From: Clostridia bacterium
Lineage (GTDB): Bacteria > Bacillota > Clostridia > Oscillospirales > Acutalibacteraceae
DNA: 6,174 bases
Direction: 5' to 3'
Assembly: GCA_017519685.1 (NCBI GenBank)
Contig: JAFWRV010000373.1
Location: 1-6,174, forward strand
Positions 1 to 5,500 of the stretch are shown here, piece by piece. Position 1 is the first letter of the stretch. Every line of letters begins with the position of its first letter. The notes beneath the pieces were generated by a model. It made no database searches, was not told the origin of the DNA, and saw only the letters and a list, made by a program, of their open reading frames with translations. A program made the position numbers and the translations under genes.

Positions 1-66
1 GTAAACAGATACAGCCCGACCTGCAAGCCCGAAGATATTGAAAAAGATATAGCAGCTCTTATCTGA
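1..66 (+). CDS. C-terminal end of a probable glutathione-peroxidase-family thiol peroxidase (partial)
   Basis: The first frame is open from the window edge and stops at TGA 64-66, leaving only 21 residues. They contain RYSP, then a Cys, then KPEDIEKDI and a hydrophobic end. This matches the usual tail of bacterial glutathione peroxidase homologues (BsaA/BtuE type), which close with R-[FY]-x-P followed by a P-x-x-IE-x-DI-x-x-LL helix. Bacterial members of that family normally take electrons from thioredoxin rather than glutathione, to reduce H2O2 and organic hydroperoxides in the cytoplasm. The context fits: trxA starts 14 bases downstream on the same strand, followed by trxB. The catalytic Cys and the Gln/Trp residues lie outside the window, so the family call rests on the tail and the neighbours. 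The Cys in the tail is not a usual family residue. Another protein with a similar C-terminal helix cannot be excluded. Confidence 0.6.
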   Translation, partial: VNRYSPTCKPEDIEKDIAALI

Positions 67-67
67 G

Positions 68-73
68 AAAGGA
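68..73 (+). promoter_or_regulatory. ribosome binding site of trxA
   Basis: AAAGGA lies 7 bases before the ATG at 81, a good Shine-Dalgarno for a Firmicute. It begins just after the upstream stop codon, so trxA is read from the same message as the preceding gene. No promoter is visible in the 14-base gap. Confidence 0.6.
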
Positions 74-80
74 AATAATT

Positions 81-395
81 ATGGCAGTTATTACAGGCAC
101 AGCGGATAATTTTGACACCGAAGTTCTTCAGTCTGATATACCCGTTCTCGTGGATTTCAACGCGGACTGGTGCGGCCCCTGTCAGATACTCAAACCGACA
201 ATTGAGGAAATCGCCGAAGAAAACAAATCGGTAAAAATCGTTTCCGTCAACATTGACGACGAGGAAGACCTTTCCGATGAATACGACGTATTCTCAATTC
301 CCTGCCTTGTTCTTTTCAGAAACGGCGAGGAGGCTGGTAGAAGCGTCGGACTCAAAAACAAGGATGAGATTCTTGACCTTATCGGAGGCAATTGA
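81..395 (+). CDS. trxA: thioredoxin
   Basis: This is a complete 104-residue single-domain thioredoxin, the usual length. It is a cytoplasmic dithiol reductant for peroxidases, reductases and other disulfide-bearing targets. The redox motif WCGPC is at residues 30-34 (Cys31 and Cys34). The buried Asp is D25 in VLVDF, the cis-proline is P74, and a G-rich C-terminal stretch follows. It sits between a probable thiol peroxidase and trxB. Its stop TGA overlaps the trxB ATG by one base, so translation is probably coupled. Two oddities stand out: the Trp usual in the FWAxWCGPC consensus is Asn (N27), and the residue after the cis-proline is Cys75 where Thr or Val is common. That gives a third Cys close to the active site. 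Lys after CGPC is also replaced, by Gln35. The family call is certain; the trxA symbol is by homology and position. Confidence 0.95.
   Translation: MAVITGTADNFDTEVLQSDIPVLVDFNADWCGPCQILKPTIEEIAEENKSVKIVSVNIDDEEDLSDEYDVFSIPCLVLFRNGEEAGRSVGLKNKDEILDLIGGN
384..388 (+). promoter_or_regulatory. ribosome binding site that decides the trxB start
   Basis: GGAGG inside the last codons of trxA lies 6 bases before ATG 395 but only 3 bases before an in-frame TTG at 392. Normal spacing therefore favours ATG 395. The site being inside trxA supports coupled translation. Confidence 0.7.
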
Positions 396-1306
396 TGTAC
401 GATATTATAATTATCGGCGCGGGTCCCGCGGGTCTTACCGCCGCGATTTACGCAAGACGCGCCGCAAAAAGCACGCTTGTGATTGAGGCAAAGGGTTTCG
501 GCGGTCAGATAATAAAAACTCCCGACATTGAAAACTACCCCGTGGAGCAGCATATCTCCGGCCTTGATTTCGCGACGAAACTCTACAACCAGACTGTTGC
601 CCTCGGCGCGGAATTTATCTTTGAAAAGGCAACCTCAATAAAGGACAACGGCAAAACCAAAACCGTCGTCACCCCGAAATCCGAATATGAAGCAAAAGCG
701 GTTATCATCGCGACCGGTTCCGAAAGCAGACTGCTCGGAGTTGAGGGCGAAGCGGAATTCACGGGACGCGGAGTATCATACTGCGCCACATGTGACGGCT
801 TGTTTTTCAGAAACAAGGCGGTCGCGGTTGTCGGCGGCGGAAACACGGCGCTCGAGGACGCCCTTTATATGGCAGATATTGCCGAGAAGGTATATCTTAT
901 TCACAGGCGCGATGAATTCAGAGGCGAGGAAACAACGGTTTCCCGTCTGAAAGAGCGCGAAAATGTTGAAATCATTTATAACAGCACGGTTACAAAACTG
1001 ATTGCCGACAAACGGCTCAGAGGAATAGAGGTCACCGATAAGCAGGGCAACACGCGTGAGCTTGAAATCAGGGGACTTTTCGTAGCGGTCGGCAGAATTC
1101 CCGAAAACAAAAACTTCGGTGACATCATAGAGCTCGACGCTTCGGGTTACGCAGTTTCATCGGAAAACTGTCTGACTAAGACAAACGGAGTTTTCGTTGC
1201 CGGTGACAACAGAGGAAAAGAGGTACGCCAGCTTGTTACCGCCACCGCCGACGGCGCGGTTGCCGCGACTCAGGCAGTCAGATATATATCTAATCTGAAT
1301 ATATAA
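395..1306 (+). CDS. trxB: thioredoxin reductase, NADPH-type
   Basis: This 303-residue low-molecular-weight flavoprotein passes electrons from NADPH through FAD and a redox disulfide to thioredoxin. The start is set at ATG 395, which overlaps the trxA stop (TGATG); an in-frame TTG at 392 is too close to GGAGG. Domains in order: N-terminal FAD-binding Rossmann motif GAGPAG near residues 8-13; an ATGS segment near 106-109; redox centre CATC at Cys130-Cys133; the second Rossmann motif GGGNTALEDA near 147-156; HRRDEFR at 170-176; and the C-terminal FAD motif GDNRGKEVRQ near 270-279, followed by TATADGAVAA. HRRxxxR is the known NADPH-binding signature, which argues against the ferredoxin-dependent or nucleotide-free relatives found in some clostridia. 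Length and all motifs are intact. A strong terminator follows directly, so it is the last gene of the unit. Confidence 0.95.
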   Translation: MYDIIIIGAGPAGLTAAIYARRAAKSTLVIEAKGFGGQIIKTPDIENYPVEQHISGLDFATKLYNQTVALGAEFIFEKATSIKDNGKTKTVVTPKSEYEAKAVIIATGSESRLLGVEGEAEFTGRGVSYCATCDGLFFRNKAVAVVGGGNTALEDALYMADIAEKVYLIHRRDEFRGEETTVSRLKERENVEIIYNSTVTKLIADKRLRGIEVTDKQGNTRELEIRGLFVAVGRIPENKNFGDIIELDASGYAVSSENCLTKTNGVFVAGDNRGKEVRQLVTATADGAVAATQAVRYISNLNI

Positions 1307-1310
1307 AGAG

Positions 1311-1344
1311 AATCAGTTTCACGGCTCCGTGAAACTGATTTTTT
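1311..1344 (+). terminator. intrinsic terminator of the peroxidase-trxA-trxB unit
   Basis: A perfect 14-bp inverted repeat runs from AATCAGTTTCACGG (1311-1324) to CCGTGAAACTGATT (1327-1340), with a nominal 2-base spacer (in practice a slightly larger loop). It is followed by TTTT at 1341-1344 and another T-run at 1349-1354. It starts 4 bases after the trxB stop. This is a textbook Rho-independent terminator on the + strand. Confidence 0.93.
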
Positions 1345-1365
1345 AATCTTTTTTCATCTCAACCT

Positions 1366-1394
1366 GTAACACCCTGTGCGCACATGTGTATACA
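1366..1394 (+). promoter_or_regulatory. possible promoter of the secreted-protein gene
   Basis: GTAACA (1366-1371, 4 of 6 to TTGACA) and TATACA (1389-1394, 4 of 6 to TATAAT) are separated by exactly 17 bases. They lie after the trxB terminator and about 70 bases before the next start codon. The match is weak and was picked by eye. It is offered because a separate promoter is expected between a strong terminator and the next gene. Confidence 0.3.
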
Positions 1395-1395
1395 T
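1375..1395. other. alternating pyrimidine/purine palindromic tract
   Basis: Twenty-one consecutive bases alternate strictly pyrimidine-purine. The tract contains the perfect 10-base palindrome TGTGCGCACA (1375-1384), overlapped by ACATGT (1382-1387) and followed by GTATAC (1388-1393). It overlaps the putative -10 region of the downstream gene. Such a tract could be an operator or a segment prone to Z-form or cruciform structure; neither function is shown by the sequence. Confidence 0.5.
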
Positions 1396-1402
1396 TAACA
1401 CA

Positions 1403-1427
1403 CGGACTGAACAGAGACAAAAGTCCG
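1403..1427 (+). other. small hairpin in the leader of the secreted-protein gene
   Basis: CGGACT (1403-1408) pairs with AGTCCG (1422-1427) around a 13-base loop. It lies in the transcribed leader if the putative upstream promoter is right. It has no T-run, so it is not a terminator. No known riboswitch class was recognised here. Confidence 0.3.
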
Positions 1428-1451
1428 GTAAGTGAAATCACATTATGTTAT

Positions 1452-1458
1452 GGAGAGG
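1452..1458 (+). promoter_or_regulatory. ribosome binding site that decides the secreted-protein start
   Basis: GGAGAGG lies 5 bases before ATG 1464. An in-frame GTG at 1386 would add 26 residues but has no comparable site and would bury the signal peptide. The start is therefore placed at 1464. Confidence 0.7.
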
Positions 1459-1463
1459 TTATT

Positions 1464-2714
1464 ATGAAAAAAGTATTATCATTCATTTTTGCGCTTATTA
1501 TCGCAGCAGGTTCTTTTATGATTGCATTCTCGACGAACAATGATGAGCACACAGCTCTCAGCTGGCCCGAAAACTACTATGATTTTAATCATAAGGCGCC
1601 CGACCCTTCACCCTGGCTCGGCGAGCTTAAAGTCGGCAAAAACAATGTATCGAGCCTGCTTAAAGGTTATTATACATTTACAGCGCCCGAAAAAGGATAC
1701 TATATTTTCGGTGAATGGTTTGAGGAGTCTCAGAAGATTGAGGGCGACAAAGTAACGGATGTTTGTTACTTCGGATGGTGCGGCTGGCCGATTATGACAT
1801 ATCTTGAAAAAGGCGCTGAACACTGTTACAGGTTCTATAATAACAGCGGAGTCGAAGACAATTCCGATATGGCTGAGCCGGGTGAAATTGAAATTGACTA
1901 TATCGGGGAAATGGTTTCCGCAATACCGGAAGAAAATGCTCACGCTTATACCAAAGATATTATTTATAATCCCGAAGATACGGAAAGTCCTTATTTCCTT
2001 TCCGGTGTTAATGTTGCGCTGACATTTTCAGAAGGCATCGTGCTTGAGGATAACCATATGAGCGGGAAAATTGACAGCACTGAGCCCGGCAGACGCAGAT
2101 TTACCGTGCCGGAAGTATGCGGAGGTCCCGGTTATGAATTTGAGTTTACTCTTCTGGGCTATAAGGATTATATAAAAGATATTAAACCCGGTGATGGAAA
2201 CAGCGATTTTAACAGCAGAGTCGGGATTTCATATAATGATTCCGAGCGCCGTAATGAAAGCGGAAAAGTATCCTGCTTATGCAATGCAAATACTCCTAAT
2301 ATGATTACGGTCACTTTAAAAGACGGAACTGTCTTGAACCTTAAACCCGAATACTATTATTATGATTGTTTTGACGGTTTCACCGGTCAGATTCAGGGCG
2401 GTGCCCGCTTCGATGCCGCTGACGGTTCAAGTCATCATATTTCAACCGGATATAAGGAGAATGAAAACGGCAGAATCATATTCTATGTCAGAATAGACGA
2501 CGTCGAAACCGTCATTGAAGAAGAGCCCGACTGCTCCGCATCTCTGCTCACGGATTTCGTAACCTTCTTCCGGAATCTGACAGCCGCTCTGAAAGCAGAC
2601 AGCTCGATACCCGAAAAGTTTGAAGCCGTAAAAACAGAGGCAGGCACATTCGCAACTTACTTAAAGTATGTTTTCTCAAACGGTTATTTCGCAAATACCG
2701 GAGTACTCAGTTAA
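1464..2714 (+). CDS. secreted, beta-rich, cysteine-containing protein of unknown function
   Basis: I do not recognise this 416-residue protein. The N-terminus MKKVLSFIFALIIAAGSFMI, followed by AFS and a polar stretch, is a standard Sec signal peptide with cleavage expected near residue 23. No lipobox, LPXTG or later membrane segment is visible, so release to the outside is likely. Residues about 60-148 (YYTFTAPEKGYY, then YLEKGAEHCYRF) resemble the pre-peptidase-C-terminal (PPC) type of beta-sandwich seen in clostridial exported proteins. Residues about 178-232 (LSGVNVALTFSEG) and 279-350 look like Ig-like beta modules with an xVTLKDGT-type strand. Residues 355-410 look helical. The mature part has 8 Cys (101, 106, 121, 219, 271, 273, 302, 357) and many Tyr and acidic residues, with no catalytic motif I can name. 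It is monocistronic, lying between two terminators. Domain readings are inference from pattern; the export call is well supported. Confidence 0.85.
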   Translation: MKKVLSFIFALIIAAGSFMIAFSTNNDEHTALSWPENYYDFNHKAPDPSPWLGELKVGKNNVSSLLKGYYTFTAPEKGYYIFGEWFEESQKIEGDKVTDVCYFGWCGWPIMTYLEKGAEHCYRFYNNSGVEDNSDMAEPGEIEIDYIGEMVSAIPEENAHAYTKDIIYNPEDTESPYFLSGVNVALTFSEGIVLEDNHMSGKIDSTEPGRRRFTVPEVCGGPGYEFEFTLLGYKDYIKDIKPGDGNSDFNSRVGISYNDSERRNESGKVSCLCNANTPNMITVTLKDGTVLNLKPEYYYYDCFDGFTGQIQGGARFDAADGSSHHISTGYKENENGRIIFYVRIDDVETVIEEEPDCSASLLTDFVTFFRNLTAALKADSSIPEKFEAVKTEAGTFATYLKYVFSNGYFANTGVLS

Positions 2715-2747
2715 ATACCGAAGCTTATATATAAAACGAGCATAAAT

Positions 2748-2776
2748 TGCCCTCCCCGATTTCACCGGGGAGGGCA
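2748..2776. terminator. shared convergent terminator between the secreted-protein gene and clpB
   Basis: An 11-bp perfect stem has its left arm at 2748-2758 (TGCCCTCCCCG) and right arm at 2766-2776, around a 7-base loop. On the + strand it is followed by TCTGTTTT. It lies 33 bases after the secreted-protein stop. On the - strand it begins 19 bases after the clpB stop and is followed by a weaker T-rich stretch. The GC-rich stem should stop transcription from both sides, with the + strand the better supported direction. Confidence 0.8.
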
Positions 2777-2795
2777 TCTGTTTTATAAAAGGGTT

Positions 2796-5378
2796 TTACT
2801 CGAATTTGCCTGTCAGTTCTTTGCCGTCAAAGTCAATCGCGAGAGTTGCTCCGGGTTCGGGATCATCGGAGATTATCAGCTTCGCCGCAAGCGTTTCAAC
2901 CCTTGACTGCAGGAATCTCTTGAGAGGTCTTGCGCCGTAAACCGGGTCGTAGCCCTCGTCGGCGATGTATTTCTTTGCGCTGTCGCTGACAGTCAGGTTA
3001 AGCTGTTTTTCCTCAAGGCGTTCCCTGAGTGACGCGATAAGCAGTTCGATTATGCCGTCGATGTTTTCTCTGGTGAGCGGTTTATAGAATACCGTTTCAT
3101 CTATTCTGTTGAGAAACTCGGGACGGAATGAACGCTTGAGCAGCGCGTTGACAGCATCCTTTGCCTCGTCTGTTATCTCGCCGTCTTTAATTCCGTCGAG
3201 GATAATATCTGAGCCGAGGTTTGATGTCAGAATTATTATCGTGTTTTTGAAGTCAACGGTTCTGCCCTGAGAATCGGTTATTCTGCCGTCATCGAGCACC
3301 TGAAGCAAAACATTGAATATATCCGGATGCGCCTTTTCGATTTCATCAAACAGCACCACCGAATAGGGCTTGCGCCTTACCGCCTCGGTAAGCTGACCGC
3401 CCTCATCATAGCCGACATATCCCGGAGGCGCGCCGATAAGACGCGACACGGAATACTTCTCCATGTATTCGCTCATATCGATTCTCACGATATTATGCTC
3501 ATCATCAAACAGCGCCTGCGCGAGCGCCTTGGCAAGTTCTGTTTTGCCGACGCCTGTCGGGCCGAGGAACAGGAACGAGCCGATGGGCTTGCCGCTGTCC
3601 TTGATACCGGCGCGGGAGCGGAGAATCGCGTCGCAGACCTTGCTGACCGCCTCATTCTGACCGATGACTCTCTTATGCAGAATATCATCGAGATGAAGCA
3701 GTTTCTCTCTTTCGCTCTCGACAAGCTTTGATACCGGGATTCCGCTCCATTTGGAAACGATTTTCGCTATTTCCTCATCGGTTACCCTGTCTCTGAGGAT
3801 GGAATCCCTGTCGTTTTCCTCGGTTTTCTTTTCAAGCTCCTCAAGCTCCTGCTGAAGAGCGGGAAGTTTACCGTATTTCAGTTCGGCAAGCAGGTCGAGA
3901 TTATAATCGTTCTGCGCCTTTTCAATCTGAGAATTTATGCTTTCAATCTGTGAACGGAGCTCCGTGACTTTGCCGATTGATTTCTTCTCATTTTCCCATT
4001 TCGCCTTTAACGAATTGAATTCATCGCGCAGAGACGAAAGTTCCTCCCTGACCTTATCAAGCTGCTCGAGCGCAAGCTTGTCCGTTTCTTTTTTGAGCGC
4101 CGCTTCCTCAATCTCAAGCTGCATAATCTTGTGACTGATTTCATCAAGCTCCGACGGCATTGAGTCAATCTCGGTCTTGATTGTGGCGCACGCCTCGTCA
4201 ACAAGGTCGATTGCCTTATCGGGAAGGAATCTGTCGCTGATATATCTGTCGCTGAGCGTTGCCGCCGCTATCAGGGCGCTGTCCTGGATTTTTACTCCGT
4301 GATAAACCTCATATCTCTCCTTGAGTCCTCTGAGAATTGATACGGTGTCCTCAACCGAGGGCTCATCAACCGTAACCGGCTGGAAACGCCTTTCAAGCGC
4401 GGCGTCCTTTTCAATATACTGTCTGTATTCATTGAGCGTTGTCGCGCCGATGCAGTGAAGTTCGCCTCTCGCGAGCATCGGCTTGAGTATATTGCCTGCG
4501 TCCATCGCACCGTCGGTTTTACCGGCTCCGACAATCAGGTGAAGTTCATCAATGAAAAGAATGATTCTGCCTTCGCTCTTCTGGATTTCGGTCAGGACCG
4601 CCTTGAGCCTTTCCTCAAATTCGCCCCTGTACTTTGCGCCCGCGACAAGCGAGCCCATATCGAGCGAAAATACCGTTCTGTTTTTAAGCCTTTCGGGCAC
4701 ATCGCCCTTGACAATTCTCTGGGCAAGTCCCTCGGCGATTGCGGTTTTGCCGACACCCGGCTCACCTATCAGACACGGATTGTTTTTGGTCTTTCTCGAA
4801 AGAATACGGATAACGTTTCTGATTTCCTCATCTCTGCCGATGACCGGGTCGAGTTTCTGCTGCCTCGCGGATTCGGTCAGATCCCTGCCGTATTTTTTAA
4901 GAGCGTCATAGGTATCCTCCGGGCTGTCTGATTTGACCGAACCGGAACCTCTGACATTTTTGAGCGCGGTAAGAAACGAGTTTTCAGTGATACCGGCGGA
5001 GCGTAAAAGCTGCTTCATATCCGGGTCGGGTTTCCTTATGATACCGAGCATAATATGCTCAACGGAAACATAATCGTCGCGCATCTGATTTGCCGCTTTT
5101 TCCGCTTCGTCGATTGCCGCGGCGGCGTAATGTGAAAAATAACTTTCTCCGCCGCTGACTTTCGGCAGAGAGCCGATTTTGGTCTGGATATTGTTTGTCA
5201 GAGCGGACGAATTGACGCTCATGCTTTCAATCAGGGAGGAGATAAGTCCGTTTTCCTGAGTCAGCAACGCGTAAAGCAGATGAATCTGCTCAATCTGCTG
5301 GTTGGCGTTTTCCGAGGCGATGCTTTGCGCCGACTGAATCGCCTCTATACTTTTCTTTGTGAATTTTTCAGCGTTCAT
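2796..5378 (-). CDS. clpB: ClpB, ATP-dependent Hsp100 protein disaggregase
   Basis: This 860-residue cytoplasmic AAA+ hexameric machine, which works with DnaK to pull proteins out of aggregates, has normal ClpB length. In order: an N-terminal Clp repeat domain (about 1-145, EKFTKKS and VEHIMLGI); AAA-1 with Walker A GEPGVGKT (205-212), Walker B ILFIDE (273-278), pore loop KYRGE (249-253) and ALERRF arginine fingers (327-332); a long coiled-coil middle domain (about 400-530); and AAA-2 with Walker A GPTGVGKT (606-613), Walker B VVLFDE (674-679), pore loop GYVGY (653-657), arginine finger in FLNRID (755-760) and sensor-2 GARPLKR (815-821). The long middle domain, and no ClpP-binding IGF/LGF-type loop that I could see, separate it from ClpA, ClpC and ClpX. 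The start ATG at 5378 has AAAGGGGG 7 bases upstream. A 42-codon extension would read through the CIRCE operator, so it is rejected. The CIRCE site predicts HrcA repression and heat induction. Confidence 0.96.
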   Translation of the reverse strand: MNAEKFTKKSIEAIQSAQSIASENANQQIEQIHLLYALLTQENGLISSLIESMSVNSSALTNNIQTKIGSLPKVSGGESYFSHYAAAAIDEAEKAANQMRDDYVSVEHIMLGIIRKPDPDMKQLLRSAGITENSFLTALKNVRGSGSVKSDSPEDTYDALKKYGRDLTESARQQKLDPVIGRDEEIRNVIRILSRKTKNNPCLIGEPGVGKTAIAEGLAQRIVKGDVPERLKNRTVFSLDMGSLVAGAKYRGEFEERLKAVLTEIQKSEGRIILFIDELHLIVGAGKTDGAMDAGNILKPMLARGELHCIGATTLNEYRQYIEKDAALERRFQPVTVDEPSVEDTVSILRGLKERYEVYHGVKIQDSALIAAATLSDRYISDRFLPDKAIDLVDEACATIKTEIDSMPSELDEISHKIMQLEIEEAALKKETDKLALEQLDKVREELSSLRDEFNSLKAKWENEKKSIGKVTELRSQIESINSQIEKAQNDYNLDLLAELKYGKLPALQQELEELEKKTEENDRDSILRDRVTDEEIAKIVSKWSGIPVSKLVESEREKLLHLDDILHKRVIGQNEAVSKVCDAILRSRAGIKDSGKPIGSFLFLGPTGVGKTELAKALAQALFDDEHNIVRIDMSEYMEKYSVSRLIGAPPGYVGYDEGGQLTEAVRRKPYSVVLFDEIEKAHPDIFNVLLQVLDDGRITDSQGRTVDFKNTIIILTSNLGSDIILDGIKDGEITDEAKDAVNALLKRSFRPEFLNRIDETVFYKPLTRENIDGIIELLIASLRERLEEKQLNLTVSDSAKKYIADEGYDPVYGARPLKRFLQSRVETLAAKLIISDDPEPGATLAIDFDGKELTGKFE

Positions 5379-5470
5379 TATAATACCCCCTTTGAACTGA
5401 TGCTTACAAACATAATATACAGGGAGTATGTGAATAATCCTCAGGATATATATGAACAAATTGTAAATAA
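5379..5470 (-). other. clpB leader downstream of CIRCE
   Basis: These 92 AT-rich bases lie between the CIRCE operator and the clpB start codon. They hold the ribosome binding site and a short ATCCT-G-AGGAT palindrome. AT-rich hexamers such as TATATT and TATTAT occur, but I found no -35 at proper spacing for them. No riboswitch or coding region was recognised. Confidence 0.4.
5386..5393 (-). promoter_or_regulatory. ribosome binding site that decides the clpB start
   Basis: On the - strand AAAGGGGG ends 7 bases before ATG 5378, an excellent Shine-Dalgarno. It fixes the start at the MNAEKF N-terminus typical of ClpB rather than at upstream in-frame codons in the leader. Confidence 0.8.
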
Positions 5471-5497
5471 TTAGCACTCTCGTAACGAGAGTGCTAA
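5471..5497 (-). promoter_or_regulatory. CIRCE operator (HrcA binding site) of clpB
   Basis: TTAGCACTC (5471-5479), a 9-base spacer, then GAGTGCTAA (5489-5497): an exact match to the CIRCE consensus TTAGCACTC-N9-GAGTGCTAA bound by the heat-shock repressor HrcA. The spacer TCGTAACGA is itself self-complementary around its central A, so all 27 bases form one palindrome with 13-base arms. It lies 93 bases upstream of the clpB start and 3 bases after the stop of the preceding gene. HrcA binding here would block clpB transcription at normal temperature. The same sequence in RNA would fold into a long hairpin. Confidence 0.96.
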
Positions 5498-5500
5498 AGT

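Noticed and set aside
182..553. Open frame on the - strand across trxA/trxB
   Set aside because: It is antisense to two certain genes, lacks family features and has low-complexity Ser/Arg-rich content typical of shadow frames.
1386..1463. A 26-residue N-terminal extension of the secreted protein from GTG 1386
   Set aside because: It has no ribosome binding site, overlaps the likely promoter, and would place residues in front of a standard signal peptide.
1345..1463. Riboswitch or small RNA in the leader of the secreted-protein gene
   Set aside because: Only a 6-bp hairpin with a 13-base loop and an alternating tract were found; no conserved riboswitch core or second terminator is visible.
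3327..3731. Open frame of 134 codons on the + strand inside clpB
   Set aside because: It is antisense to the AAA-2 domain, with no ribosome binding site or recognisable motif.
4455..4931. Open frame of 158 codons on the + strand inside clpB
   Set aside because: It is antisense to the conserved AAA-1 domain of clpB; length is explained by codon bias of the real gene.
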